Source: Rhexocercosporidium sp. MPI-PUGE-AT-0058
Taxonomy: Eukaryota; Ascomycota; Leotiomycetes; Helotiales
Direction of reading: 5' to 3'
Length of the DNA stretch: 64,000 nt
Assembly: GCA_020746875.1 (NCBI GenBank)
Contig: JAGTJL010000006.1
Coordinates: 2,666,001 to 2,730,000 of the forward strand
Shown: positions 46,960 through 59,503 of the stretch, in pieces
Position numbering within the stretch: position 1 is the stretch's first letter
Layout: each line of letters opens with the position of its first letter
Translations under genes and position numbers: made by a program
The notes under the pieces: generated by a model
What the model saw: only the letters and a program-made list of their open reading frames with translations
What the model was told of the DNA's origin: nothing
Database searches by the model: none

Positions 46960-49399
46960 ACGGCTCTCTTCCCCCTTTCACGGCCTCACTTCCCTTCTCT
47001 CCTCGACCTCGAACAAGACAACGGCAACGGATACACAAAATGGACCACCACACGAACTCTATACCTATACGCTTTCCTCCTCCGGCCTTTCCCTGAACCA
47101 CGATCTCGACCTTTACACACCTTTTGTACATTTCATGGCTTATGCAGCGTTGTGCTTATGCTTGTTCTCTTGTTTTCTTGCGTGACTGCTTGTCTCGCGT
47201 TCCGTTTTATGCGACTTTCCCGGCGGCGATACCAAAACTTCTTCTTTCACAATACCCCAAACGATCGATACATCAAGAAATGCAATACCTTCCTTTGGGC
47301 TTTCTCCATGAGGCTCGGCTTAAGGCTTCGGCTAGTCTGGCTGGGCGGCTGCGAAGGGTGGGTTCGTTGCTTTAGATACCAAAATTTGGCTTACTCGTGT
47401 GTCTTCTGCTTTGCGATATGGGTGGGATGGGGTTGTGGACTTTTTATCTTTTTTACTTCTTTGGTGGATAGGCGCGGGCGGATGATGAAATGGATGGATG
47501 GATGAATGAATGGGATGTGCCTCTTTTGACAGAAAAAAATAGGAATTTTTGTAATGTTAAGCGTAGAGAATATTTGTAATACTAGGTGTTCGTTCGTCGT
47601 GGATTTGGGGGTTTGCTGTTTTTCTCCGCCTCCCTCAAACAAGCACCGAAGTCAGAAGTTGAAAATAATTCCGACTAATCGTAAAGAGAACGCGTGGACA
47701 TTATGTTTGAAGATGTGACGTAATGTATGTTTTTGATGTCTTTCATTATAGGTATCTAGAGTACCATCATTGGGATCTAGTATTCATCGCTCGCTCTCTT
47801 GACCGCCCTTCCCTCACTCCACCCATTTCCTTCCCCCGACTATAATGTACAACGTCCCCCCATCCCCTTGCTCTCCTCCATGCCAAAGCCATCGCGTCGC
47901 GCGCAGCACCGCAAAAACCAAGGAAGTGTAAATCCTTTCCCAAACGCCGTCATATCATCGTCGCATACCGCATCTCCCGGATTGTCTATTCCACCTGCCA
48001 AACTGATCAGCCGAATCCTCTCTCCTGCGAAGCAAATGATATAGAGGTATAACTTACAGAGTGGATTCAAGCTCAGCGGAAGCAGTTCAGTCCGCAGCAT
48101 CTGAATCGGAAGACTGGTCGGCGTACGCCGTGGCGGTCAGCGGTGATTGTTCCTCCTGCGCGACGGCCGCCGAAGGGCTTGCTGTAGAAGAAAGGCATGT
48201 TGTCTGTTTGCGTGTGTATGGGGTTTGTAGTGTGGTTTATGAGGTGAGGTCTGGAGAGGGTGGTGTGTGTGGTGTTGCGAAGAAGAAGTTGAGGGTGGGG
48301 AGATCCTTTGTCTTTGTCTTTATATCGTTCGACAAACAAGTGAAACAGAAGGCGCAGAAATATGTGAATCAAAAAGGCTGGCAGGGCAGTGCCTTATGTA
48401 TCTCCCCCCTTCTCTCCTCTCAGCTCGTCACAACACATCATACAAGTACACGGAATCAACCCACTTCCAAGCCAACCAGCCACACCCAAACGACGCAATC
48501 AAGACATGCTCCCAAGACGCGAGAGTATGATTGACTCGCCAAAAAGCAGGTTTTTGACTGGCGTTAGACGCTTTCAGGCTGTGCGGCTAGGCAATATTAA
48601 CTTGCTTGGACATGCATGTCTTGTCTTGTCTTGCAAGTCACTGCGAGGTTGGTGTTGGACAGGCGAGCATGGGCGTTCCTTGGCTGACGACGTTGTTGAG
48701 ATTGGATCGCAGGTGAGGGAGGGATCATCAACAGGGTGGAGGAAGCGAGGTGTGGCGGTGCAGATGTGGCGGTGTGGAGGTGTGGCTGGGATGCGATAAG
48801 GGAGGATCGGAAAGGAGAGGTGGGTTTTGTGCGCTCTATTCATTCAAGTTCAACTGTGCGATTGAATGGTAGTGTTAAACGGATGGAGATGGCTGAAGAT
48901 GATTATCTAGATGTGGCAATTTCAAAAGCCTGAGCATGTTTATTGCTGGAGTGGGGGAAGTGTGTGTAGATTTTCAAGTTTTGAACCTGTAAACGATTTT
49001 TATTTTATTATGTTTTATTTTACTTTAGTTGGAGTCAAACTCGTAGAACTAGCAGAGATTTCACCGGTGCAGGATCGCGCAGTGGCTTACATATTGGAAT
49101 TGTAGCAGCGTTTGACCTTGTTGAGGAGAATTATAGTTAGGTATTAGACTCGTAGAAGGGGGAGGGAGATTCTCGGCAAAGCGAAGGCTTTGTTTACCCA
49201 ATCATTGAGTTGCTACCCAAGCATGGATAGATCGAAGGTAGAATGACAACACAGGGACTTGGAAAAACTTGTATCTTGCTTCCACTTTTCTTGCCAATAT
49301 ATTTCATGTACAAATCCCCTTTGACCTATGTACAGATTCTCGCAAATACAGCTGCCCCCCTGCACTGGACTTGCTTCCTCACCTCACACATCCAACTCG
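46960..49399. other. intergenic, two doubtful micro-ORFs
   Basis: The first several hundred bases look like the 3' region of arf6. No firm gene. Two short frames have fairly regular codons: 47880-48044 (+, 54 residues, starting MPKPSRRAQHRKNQG) and 48073-48198 (-, 41 residues, listed separately). Confidence 0.4.
48073..48198 (-). CDS. possible 41-residue basic micro-protein
   Basis: Frame of 41 residues beginning MPFFYSKPFGGRRAGG and ending RFRCCGLNCFR. It is very basic, has three cysteines close to the C-terminus, and uses C/G-ending codons like neighbouring genes. No family recognised and no signal peptide. It could be a real small gene, an exon of one, or chance. Confidence 0.25.
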   Translation of the reverse strand: MPFFYSKPFGGRRAGGTITADRHGVRRPVFRFRCCGLNCFR

Positions 49400-51145
49400 T
49401 CAAGCATTCGTGAAGCTCAAGACCTTCACACTCCCACCCAGTCCCACCGTCGCAAAGTTAAAGATTCCAAACCGATACCCCATGAATATCTCCCACCCCG
49501 TACTCAGCGCCGCAGCCCCCGTCATCTTGACAAAAGCCTTGCCATCAAGACTGTACTCATAAGTCGCCAACTTCGTCCCATCAGCCCTCGCGTCAATATT
49601 AACTCTAAGCCACACCCTTCTCCGGCTGGAGACATCAACCGATTGCATAATCGTTCCATTCGAGATTGTGCTCCAGTCTGATGTATTCTGTCGAAGCCCG
49701 TCGACGAAATTGATGCTGTATGCCCCTCCCGATCGGTGGATGCCGATGTAGGATGCTTGATCCCGGAATGCGGAAAGACCTGTTCGATCGCCATCGGCCA
49801 TGTTCGTGAAGTCGAGTTCGACGATGCCGACGGGCAATGGTCCATAAGTGCGGTGCGTGAGCGTGTTGCGAGCAGTATACAGATCTGTCGTCACCTTGGC
49901 GGTCGAGAGAGTGAGGCCATCATTAACAGCGAATTTTGTCGTGTCGGGATTGTGGTTCCATTCCCATTGTACGCTCAGTGCTGTTCCGGGAAACTTGTCC
50001 GTTCCGGTCCAGGATGGCGTCTTTACGGCCGGTAATGGCATAGAATATGTTGCTCCCCAGGTGCCATTTACGGTGGTTAGGACTGGGAAGCCGTCTGAGC
50101 CCCACTGAATACAAGTTAGTCTCTGGAAAGACAACGATATCTGATGATGACTTACGGTTACAGGAGCAAGAATCGGCATGCGGCCAGCTGGGTAAGCCCA
50201 TGTGAAGGACATGAAATACCAATCTCCAACTGCTGTTTCAATTCTACAACGAAGGGAAGTCAGCAATCGCCTCTATTTCCAGATCACCACAGGAGAAAAT
50301 TCTGATATTCGCATTAGCAGGCAAAGCAGAAGAACAACTTACAAACTTCCCTGATCCGGGTCTCCTCCACCACCAACAGGCGACTTAACCTTCTCAATAA
50401 ATAACTTACTGGTCCAAGGTCCCCACACACTCGTCGCCTTCCAAATAAAAGTGGCTCCATCAGAAGGCGCATCATCAAGAATATAGTAAACCCCCTTCCT
50501 CTTATACAATCGATTGCCCTCCAACCCCGAATAACCCGCCGGAGTTGAGATGATATCCTGTACCTTCACCTCAGTAAACCCATCCGCCGAGAGCTGCGAC
50601 ATCTTGACATTCGTATTATCGTGCACCACATACATCGTATCATCATCATCAATCAATAACCCACAGTCGTAATAACACTTCCCATACAGAGCGGCACGCT
50701 GACTCCATGGTCCTGTCACATTCGACGCTGTGTACACATATGTAACCCAGAAATCCACACACCCGATCCAGTACCAGAGCCCATTACTCGCACGATACCG
50801 CATTGTAGACGCCCATGTTCCACGTCTGTACGCTGTCCCATCCGTCATGTCGTACCCGGCGCCGAAAGCAAGTGTTGGCACGGAATGTCCGACAGTCTCC
50901 CAGTTCACGAGGTCGGAAGAGCGGAGGATGGGTGCGCCAGGGGAGAAGTGCATGTTTGACGCTGAGAAGTAGAATTTCCCGTCTGGGCCACGGGAGATGT
51001 CATTGTCTGCAAAGTCGGAGTAGACTACAGGGTTGGTGAATGTTGATGGTGCGGTTTGGTATTTCTCCAGAGACTTGAGCGGAGTGCCAAGGCCATTTGC
51101 AGGTGCAAAGAGGGAGAGAATGAAAAGTACAGAATTGAGATGCAT
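49400..51145 (-). CDS. secreted GH43 glycosidase
   Basis: Three exons on the minus strand (51145-50343, 50243-50156, 50104-49400) with introns of 99 and 51 nt give 531 residues. Residues 1-18 are a signal peptide (MHLNSVLFILSLFAPANG), which is why I start at 51145 and not at the ATG 13 codons upstream. The five-bladed GH43 catalytic domain shows likely Asp48 (FADNDISR) as base, Asp160 (YYDCGLLIDDDD) and Glu209 (YSGLEGNRLYK) as acid. The C-terminal about 200 residues form the beta-sandwich commonly appended to GH43 xylosidases. Such enzymes remove arabinose or xylose from plant cell-wall hemicellulose or pectin; exact specificity is open. The second intron is in frame, so an unspliced frame continues through it; removal gives APVT-WGSDGFPVL. 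Confidence 0.9.
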
Positions 51146-51184
51146 ATTTGCTGTGCAGTTTTTAGAATTCAACAAATGTAGCAT

Positions 51185-51663
51185 GCATCATTATAACGCT
51201 TTACATCTCCTAAGAGTGTCGAGTTTTTTTCGAGTCAATCAGCCTGTTCGGCCCTTCACCAATGCTCCCGATCCGTATGTTGATGCAAGAATCATAGAAT
51301 AAATTGCGTACCTTCTTAGTACGACCCTACGGCTCAGGTACCGGCAGCGGAGGATGGCCCTCCGAATCTTAATTCGGGATTTGATAATCGCCTACAAGGT
51401 TTCCAGCCTCCGTTCGTAGAAAATATTACCCCGCAGGAAATACCCGCTCCTGGACTTGCGTGCCTGCCTCGCTTAGCAATAGGGGAAGTGACTGGGGATG
51501 AAAATGTTTGTATCGATGGCACCACTTGGTGCTGAACGAGGTCTCACGATACTGAAGTGGTCCGGGATAGGAGATATCCCAATTCACCTTCATTTTTCTG
51601 GATCCTTGTGCTGACTTTGTCTTACACACACCCTCAAACTTCCAAGCTCAAAGGACCCATGTC
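51185..51663. other. intergenic, no gene seen
   Basis: Presumed promoter of the GH43 gene and 3' flank of the next minus-strand gene. Nothing else recognised. Confidence 0.4.
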
Positions 51664-52194
51664 TCAGCGGTTTTCGAAATTTGGGTGGAGCATCAAGTTT
51701 TGGATATTGCTCTGAAAATCGAGAGTATAGTTCCTGGAGTTTGGTCGATTCGATCGACTAGGTTTATTGCCTCGATTTCCTGATAGGCATTCTTCTAGAC
51801 ATAGGAATTGCAAGGCGTAGAAGATGCTAGAGAATGCAACGAGCAGAGTGACGAGAACGACCCATGTCCTATAGACGAAGGCGAAGTCCCTCCTACTATT
51901 TCTAGCTTCTTGTCCCTTGTTCCTGCCCCTATCATTGAATTCCTTAGTCGTTGGAATCGGAAGTTCCAGTTCGTGGTTCGAGTTCAAAGGCGCGTCTGGA
52001 TCATCTTTGCAAGGCTCAAACCCCTTCGGCGAGTCATAATCAAAGTTATCCACGATGTCATCGTGATTAATAACCTCGTCTGGCCATAATTGAATGTCCT
52101 CCAAAAAGTCGATAAATCTTGTTCTGTGACGGCCAAAGAAATATTCCAAGTCCAGAACCTCCGTCACACAATACTCATTTAGCTTGCCCCTCAA
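51664..52194 (-). CDS. hypothetical single-pass membrane protein
   Basis: Frame of 176 residues without recognised family. Residues 1-108 are hydrophilic with an acidic stretch around 40-70. One clear membrane segment lies at about 111-132 (WVVLVTLLVAFSSIFYALQF), followed by an Arg/Asn/Ser-rich tail. It has no signal peptide, so a single-anchor orientation is likely. It may lack an upstream exon. Codon use and the clean hydrophobic segment favour a real gene over chance. Confidence 0.45.
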   Translation of the reverse strand: MRGKLNEYCVTEVLDLEYFFGRHRTRFIDFLEDIQLWPDEVINHDDIVDNFDYDSPKGFEPCKDDPDAPLNSNHELELPIPTTKEFNDRGRNKGQEARNSRRDFAFVYRTWVVLVTLLVAFSSIFYALQFLCLEECLSGNRGNKPSRSNRPNSRNYTLDFQSNIQNLMLHPNFENR

Positions 52195-52699
52195 TTCATG
52201 GACAATTGGAACGTTCGTAGAATCGACATAGTGAATGCATGCTGAATGTATTGAAAGGTGCTGTCGACTTGAGTATTTAAAGTCTAAATATCTTACACTG
52301 CATATCGAATGCTGCTTTGAACAATCTAGGCTTCTGTGGCTAGCATCAAAAGTTGGTGTTGCTCGTAGAATAGGGGTAACTCGCTAAAATCAACCCCCCA
52401 CAACCTGCCTGGAACAGCGCTATTTTTAGCGAAGCTGCCTAGAATCTCCTGCACTGTGCCTCTTCTGCCTGCTCCATCCAACAAACACATGTTCACGCGT
52501 TGGAGTCGTGACTCGAGAGAGGGTTTCAACGCCATTCCAAAAATGTACATAAACGCGTCTCGTGCCCATTCATTATGCTCAGAAATGCAATTCAATCTCA
52601 CAAAGCATTATAGAGAACCATTTCCGAACCCTCGAGATCTGTGGATATTCAAACTTCCCAATTCCCTAGGACGATTCATTTCACCAAGATCTAGAAACG
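52195..52699. other. intergenic, metalloprotease upstream region
   Basis: No gene recognised. A 91-codon minus-strand frame at 52326-52601 has no family resemblance. Confidence 0.4.
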
Positions 52700-55195
52700 A
52701 TGGCACCAGTCTCTACTCCTCATGTGTCCCTGGACAACATTACAGATGGAGAAACAATATACCAGGTTGGTCTAATCTCTCCGGCGTCGGACTGTTCTTT
52801 ACTAACTTCCTAGCGTGCACTCATCATCATTGGGAAGTGTTTGGATTCGGGATCAACCGAGGACTTCCTCGTTATCACTTCCACAGATCCCGCTCAAGTG
52901 ACCTCTTTTCCAACTCAGAACTGGCCCATTTCCGAAGGACGCTTCAAGGCTCTCGTCATTTTGTCTCCAGGGGAGAACATTCTCATTTTTCATCACCAGC
53001 ACAATGGCTTGCAATTGGCGTCAACGACCCTCAAGCTGACATACGTCCCACTCCTTCAAACACCACCCCTTCATCTTGCCATCATGGTAGCCAAGGACTC
53101 TCCTCTTCTCATCGACTGCCCTCCACATAAGCGAGGGGCTGTGTCCACAGCACACTCAGACATCGACGCCGCAATCAACAAATTCCGCATGACAGCCTAC
53201 ATGTGGCAAGCCCAAACAGCAGAAGACATGAGAGCAAAAGGTCTTGGCCGCCGTTCCTTTCGCCTCGAAGAAGAATGGATGGCCGAAACTCTCAGTCGGG
53301 ATTTTCTCCACACGTCTCGTGGATTCTCAGCCGACCACATGCGATCAACTGCTAAATGTCACATCATCCGCTCAGAGATGACTGTGGAGCAGATCCGCGA
53401 TGCCCAAGTAGCTCAGCAGAATCCGTCTGCATACCGCAAAGACGATTTGCACAAGTATTTTGAAACAGCGTTGAAGAAGCATGGTGGTCCGTTTCAGTCT
53501 TCTGCTGATCCCATTGTTGCTGGTTTGATTCTCGACTCAACTTTCTCCCCCGAGCAAGACATCATTCTCGGTCATGCCGCACTCGGTTGTTCAAAGCTGA
53601 AAGGTCTCTCACTTGGAATGTTCGGAAGCCATCTCACCTACAGCTGGCCACGGTTCATAGAGGAACTTTCCCACTGTCTCCTCGACACAGCGGTTCCAGG
53701 AGATACCGTCGGAAATGACAATGGCGAGTGCGGCACTATGTGGGAAGCCTGCTCCATCGGACAAGGCGCCTTCCTCCACGAAGTTGGACATGCATTCGGT
53801 GCCCCTCACACAACGGGCATCATGGCTCGAGGATATGCTCAGGATTGGCCCAAGAACTTCCTCTCGCGAACCGCATACTGTGCTGCCAGGAACGGAATCG
53901 GTGCTACTGTCATAGATGGAGAGACGCTGAACAATGCTTGCTGGGATATCGAGGATGCGCTCTCGTTCAAGACTCTACCCCAATTCAGACTCCCATCAGA
54001 CCCGATCCTTTCTCCAGAAGTCATGATGGCAAACCCAACTGCCCAAGTTATTCTGGACAATACTCCGCAAGAATCATCAGTCCTGGTGATCAGCTCCATC
54101 GCTCAAATCGCTCGTGTAGAGTTCAATGGCATTGCAGAGCACTTCCCCACCGTGGCCTCACCACGAAGGGAGCTTCGCTTCACTGCCGAAGAGCTTGAAA
54201 CACGTTTCGCTCGCAGCAATTCTCTCAAGCTCAGTGTTCTGGGAATGAACGGACGTTCGTTGAAAATTGCTAATACATGGAGATTGTTCTCTAATGTCTC
54301 CTACATCAAAGTCCCTGGGTCCAACATCGTTTTGCAGAAGAAATCTGTTATGTCACTAAATACGGAGGCGGCCCTTGAGTCGTATGGGCAGAGTGACAAG
54401 TGGGAATGGTCGGTGCTTCTTCAGGAGAAGGGATTGAACAACGCCTGTGAGTACAATCTGATTCGATTGAAGGAGGGGGGCTAACTGGTGCAGTGTGGAC
54501 AGCAACTGAGATTGATTCTCGTGTCGGATGCTGTCTCGATGGAGCAATTGTCTACTACGAAGATGGCCATAAGACTCCATGTGGTCCACGCACGGACAAA
54601 TATGGCCGTAAACACTCTTTCGGTCTGTTAATCCGCACATAGTACTGTATGGCTTGCAACTGACATGTAACTAGGTGGTCATGCATCCGAAAAATTCCCC
54701 ATTCCCAAGAACGAAGAGATCACCAAAGTCGAAGTCGGAGTCCAGAGCTATGAATTGAACGGTCTTCGTTTCCATATGTCTGGTGGCTCGCGAGGCGGAT
54801 ACCTCTACGAAAGCACTCCAGTTCAAACTCTTGGTACTTCCCATTTGCCTCATCTGATACTTTGTTTTACTAACATCGACAGAACCCGTATCTGGCCATA
54901 GAATCATCGGCTTCTACGGCTGGAGCAAATGGGGTCATGGATTTTCCGCCATTATGGAATTCGGCATCATCACCGCTCCCCGAGACGTGGATCTTCCTAC
55001 AATTATCTACGATATGCCTGAGCTCCGCAACACTGATGGTGGGAATGCACCTGTGAGTTCCACTTGATCGATCTTCAACACGAACGAACCACCTCTGATG
55101 TGTTGGTGCAGGTCAAGGATATGGGTCGATGTGGTGATGATGGCAGTGGAGATGAGATGGATGAGGATAGCGATAGTGATAGCACCGAGTATTGA
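52700..55195 (+). CDS. YIL108W-like zinc metalloprotease with jacalin-like domain
   Basis: Six exons (52700-52765, 52814-54446, 54494-54622, 54675-54833, 54883-55052, 55112-55195) give 746 residues. The zinc site HEVGHAFGAPH is at 344-354 (HExxHxxGxxH, metzincin type), followed by a downstream Met in GIMARGY. The N-terminal region (RALIIIGKC...FKALVILSPGENI) matches the fungal family of yeast YIL108W. Residues about 605-710 form a jacalin-like lectin fold (ITKVEVGVQSYELNGLRF, RIIGFYGWSKWGHGFSAIME). The tail is very acidic (DEMDEDSDSDS). The substrate is unknown; lack of a signal peptide suggests a cytosolic protein. The start at 52700 uses a GTTGGT donor; it fits homology, but exon 1 is the least certain part. 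Donor GTCTGT at 54623 is also unusual. Confidence 0.88.
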
Positions 55196-56059
55196 GTCGG
55201 CATGTCGACCTGCCGTTTTCCTGGGCAGTGTGCTCGTTGCTCAATTTATACTCGTTTCTCAATTTATTATCTGGATTGCAGTCTGAGGTCAGCTGGATCC
55301 TTCCTCTCGACAGTTGTCAACTACGTACTGGGGGGTGCTTGGAACGTATACGCGAGATATTAATCTCCAATTCCGCGGAACTGTACCCAGCGAAGTTCCA
55401 AAGATCAATGGGAATTTTGTGCATTTCTGCAGCAAGTTTAGAGGCTATTCAGCCACCCTAACTCCGCCCTTGGTATCCTATCCTCAATCATCCTCGAAAT
55501 GAACAACGATCGCCACATCTCGCACTGACTTCCTAATCGAGCTTCCGAGCGTCTCTGGCGCCATCACATTACCCAGCACGTGACTACTCACGCCAACCTC
55601 ATATCAGCCCTGCCGAAGCTTTCACGTCAAACTCACTTGGCGCCGTCATTTAGCAGTCTAATACGGAGATCATCGACATCGGTCCTTCAAATTCAGTAAA
55701 GTTTAATCCACCTAGACCTGGTGTCCGTGGCTGCCATCTTGACGCCCGCACCGGCTTGCCTTTTTGGTTTTTGGTAATCTGCGGAGCGTCAGAACTCAGA
55801 AGTCTATTCTTATTTATGGAGATGGAGAGATAAACAAGCGCGATTCGATCTCGTATACGAAACAGTGCTGTGAAAGCCAAGATAATCTGATTATTCTTTA
55901 CGTTAAAGTGGGCCCTGCGATGATTGTGGAGCGAGATGGATTTGTATATAAGAGTCAGGCCCCTAGGTATTTATCTAGATATCTTTCCCTATTTATCTGC
56001 ATTGAAGTATCTATCTTTCATCAGAATCATTCATTTATCCTCTCCTCCTCACAATCACC
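55196..56059. other. intergenic, no gene seen
   Basis: Nothing recognised. The 3' flank of the metalloprotease and promoter of the GPI-type protein. It is moderately AT-rich near 55960-56040. Confidence 0.4.
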
Positions 56060-56940
56060 ATGAAGCAAAAATACATCCTCCCCATCCTATCGACGGTGGT
56101 CTCAGCATATCGATATGGTTCCGGCTCAGGTCCAGACGACACCTTCCAAGGCTACAATCAAAACCCCAATGCTACCGGCTCCGGCTCTCTCCTCGGTGTA
56201 GACATGAGTAGCAACTCTTCTTCTGGCGATAACCCCAAAGACTGGACTGCTGCCATCAATGTAACTGATGTCCCAGTCTCCGGTGGCGTAATCACCAACT
56301 CGGTCATCTCGTTCAACGACAATGGCGCCTTCAACCCCAATTCCACGACCTGGAATACATGTGTCATGATCATGTTTGATGTTGCCAGAAATGCAACTGA
56401 GAAGGGCCAAAAGGACCCTGGCGACTGTAGCGCAGCCTTGGGAGACCAGTGCAGGTCGGATTGGATAGGTCGTGTCAGTGTTGCAGCCGCAAATGCAGGC
56501 AATGAGGGCCGAGATCCTTGCTCCATTAGCTTTCCGGACATCCCATCGTCCTGCACTGGGCTATTCAGCCCGAATGGAGTCACTGGACGTATGTATACCG
56601 TGCTGGCTTGAATTGTACAGACAGTGCTCATCTGAACATAGCTATCGAGCCAAGTTACACTATGGGCTCGGCATGGTGGTACGCAGCCGACCCTCTTCCC
56701 GCCCATAAAGCCTCGAACTTTACCTCGTACGAGACAGCCGCGACGAGAATCTGGCCCGTACTCCTCATCCAGACGAACAATCAGACAAAAACGTTCTCAA
56801 CACAAATGAGCTGCTTGAGGGCTAGAACTGCCACTCAGGGATCCCACGAGATTAGAGATGTCCCAGGGGCTGGCAGCCGCGTTAACCGTGTGCGGTGGAG
56901 TCTAAGTGCTGTCTTTGCCGTCGCGGGGTTCATGATCTAG
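56060..56940 (+). CDS. secreted, probably GPI-anchored protein of unknown function
   Basis: Exons 56060-56588 and 56642-56940 (53-nt intron, GTATGT...CATAG) give 275 residues. The N-terminus has a signal peptide (about residues 1-16, MKQKYILPILSTVVSA). There are several N-glycosylation sequons (NATG, NSSS, NVTD, NATE) and about six cysteines in the middle (CSAALGDQCRSDW, DPCSISFPDIPSSC). The last about 19 residues end in a hydrophobic stretch (WSLSAVFAVAGFMI) without following charge, as in GPI-attachment signals. No enzymatic motif is visible. It is likely a cell-wall or surface glycoprotein. It converges with the regulator gene on the other strand (90 bp between stops). Confidence 0.75.
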
Positions 56941-57030
56941 ATATTGGGATGATATACGAAGGAACTGTAATTATACGGATCATTTTGGTTGTCTGTGCGA
57001 GAGTGTAGCCGTTTTGTAGAATGATCGTCT

Positions 57031-59503
57031 CTAGAACCCAGCAAAATTGTTCCCAGTCTCATCATACTCCTCAATGAATCTCCGGCTTGCAAAAATGTCT
57101 TCTGCGGCCTGAAAGTTCTCGAAGTTGTACAGCTGATCTAAAGACCAGTCTTGAACGTCATCAGTGCTGAAGTTGACATTGTTTGCGAACCCGGACCATG
57201 CTGGACGAGTATCTGCTGCCGCCATTGCAGTTCCCGGGATGTCTTGATCGTACTGAAACGTATTCTCTGTAGACGTACCAACGCTAGGTGAGACTTCGTG
57301 GACACCATAGTTCATCTGATCTAGTTCCTGCTTATATGGCTGTATATTTTCGGCTACCTGAGTAGGTTCCGGGGCAGGAGGATCTCGCGGTATATTTGGC
57401 GTCGTTGTTTTTGACCCTCCTTCTTTCACGAATACGGGACTGGAATCCAGCATCCCAACCGTGAATTTCATAAACTCCGCAGCCTTACTGCTGACTCTCA
57501 AGGTCCAACGGTATTCAGCAAGCTGCGATTTGTAGAATTCGGCCTCCTCGGGATTGTCGCTGGTCGCCCAGAGTAAACTTCCAAATGTACCAATAATGGC
57601 GAGGTTTACTTTGGATGCAAAGTACCAGAAGCTTTGTAGGTGTGCCGGCTCCAGATTTCCTACAAAGTCAATTGCTGAAGTGAATCGGGCCTTTGCTGCA
57701 TTTCGTGTGATGTGTCGGAGGTGTTCGTCCATGTGCGTCGAGTCAAATCGGATTATTGCTCGATGAAGTGTCACCTCGGCAGCAAAGTATGCTAGATGGA
57801 GCGATCCTAATCCTGATCAGCATATGAATCTGTGTTCCGAGGTATCAACCAACCAGTAGGGGACAATTTCCTTGCCCTCGTTTCACCAATCGCCAAACTT
57901 TTGGGTAACTTCGAGTGCCATTCTTTCAGCTGTAGCTGGATAGGCTTAGCCAGTTCCAGCGTCGCCTTCATTGCATTCTCACTATCGCTGCTGAGCTTGG
58001 CAATTGCTCTGACAGTGAAAAATGTACTCAAGATATCTGTGAGAATCTCCGTCAAAGAGATCATATGAATGAAGGTTAAACGACCTGTTTCAATGTCTGA
58101 ACTCCCTTCTTCCTCATCGTCATCTTCCGCAGTCTCGGGAAAGTCTCTTGATTCAACTGGCCGTACAGACCAGTCTTCTGAATGAATCAACGAAGGGCGT
58201 CCGTGTGTTAAAGATCCCCATTTGTCCTGCATGAAAAGTCCCCAAGCGAGTCGCTTTCTCAGACTCCGCTCCCATTCAGGAATCTTCCACTTTGAACAAT
58301 CAAGATGAAGCCCGAGATTCTGGGCTACTGCAACAAGCTGTCCTGTCAAGGCCCAGGAGTCTCCATCTGGCCGTTGTAAAAGCAGAAGACCAGCCTGCAC
58401 AGTGGAGAGCTTCGGCCTATTGAGAACAACACTCATCATGGCGGGAGCTAGCTGCTCAAGTTTCTGAATGTCCGGTTTGGGAAGATTGACCAGTTCAGGC
58501 GTGTACGACCACCAATTCAAAGCCAGGATATATACAGCAGCCAGAACAGGCGGGGTAAATTCTCGATGTGTCCTTCCATACTTTTCAAGGAATACTTTCT
58601 TGTCGAAGATTGGAAAGCTGGGATGGATGATCCTGAAGTATAGGTCGACAAGAGCCCGGCCATGTGGTTGAACGATACTTTCTACCAAGTCCAGATTCGC
58701 CAGCTCGTCGTCGACCTCCGCTTGGCTTTCGGACTTCATGATGAAATGAACATTGGGGCTCACCCTTCTCAGAGTCCCAGGCATGCTGACATGTTCTCCT
58801 CGTCCATTGAACGGCGATAGATTGATGAGGCGAACATCGTATTCTGAAGTTTGTCCCAAGTATTGGCCATGTTGTCGGTTTTGAAGGCCAAGGGTCTGTT
58901 TGAGGAGTGATGGTCCAGGAAGTGAGGTGTAGTCGTTTATGGGAAGTTTTGCCTGGCCACCTGCATGTATGTAAGTAACAAATCTCATGTACACGGTCTT
59001 TGACCTGATATTGGAACCTCACTTCTGTCCGCATCAGGAGATCTAGGGTGGGACATCAGTACTAGCTTTGAACGAGTATCAGAAACTGACCTAGGTTTGG
59101 CTGCGTCAGGGCTGCTTTCATCCTCCACGCGCCGCCTCTTCCTCCTCTGTGGATTCTGTATGAACGTGCATGTTTCCGACCTCGACTGGCACATAATACA
59201 TGTCTCCGTATCCTGCGGTATGATACATCGACTCTTCCGCCTTCGACATGCATCGCAGGGCCTGTCTCTCCTTGTCCAGCCATTGACCGGAAGATTCGAG
59301 ACATTGCTATTGCCTCCGGTCGGCTGATTTGTTGCCATAGGCAAATTACCCTGGCTGACCGCACTTCTGAAGGGACCCTGGGTTGTGAGAGATGCGGATG
59401 GCTGATATCGCAACTCTTGAAGTTGGTTGCTGATGTTCGATTCGAGGCCAGTCACGTGGAGATAAGCCAAGCTCTCGAGAAGCGCTAACCCAGAAGTGCA
59501 CAT
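57031..59503 (-). CDS. Zn2Cys6 fungal-specific transcription factor
   Basis: Four exons on the minus strand (59503-59091, 59042-59005, 58960-57854, 57806-57031) give 777 residues. The binuclear zinc cluster has six cysteines at 83, 86, 93, 102, 105 and 112 (CX2CX6CX8CX2CX6C), preceded by NGWTRRDRP and followed by a basic stretch RRKRRR for nuclear entry and DNA contact. The fungal-specific regulatory domain spans about 250-520 (LYFRIIHPSFPIFDKKVF, GRPSLIHSEDW). The acidic/Asn-rich C-terminus may be an activation region. A second possible start, Met56 at 59338, sits closer to the zinc cluster; I keep the first because it has an A at -3. Targets are unknown; the diverse neighbours do not point to one pathway. 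The last intron has a GTTGGT donor. Confidence 0.88.
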
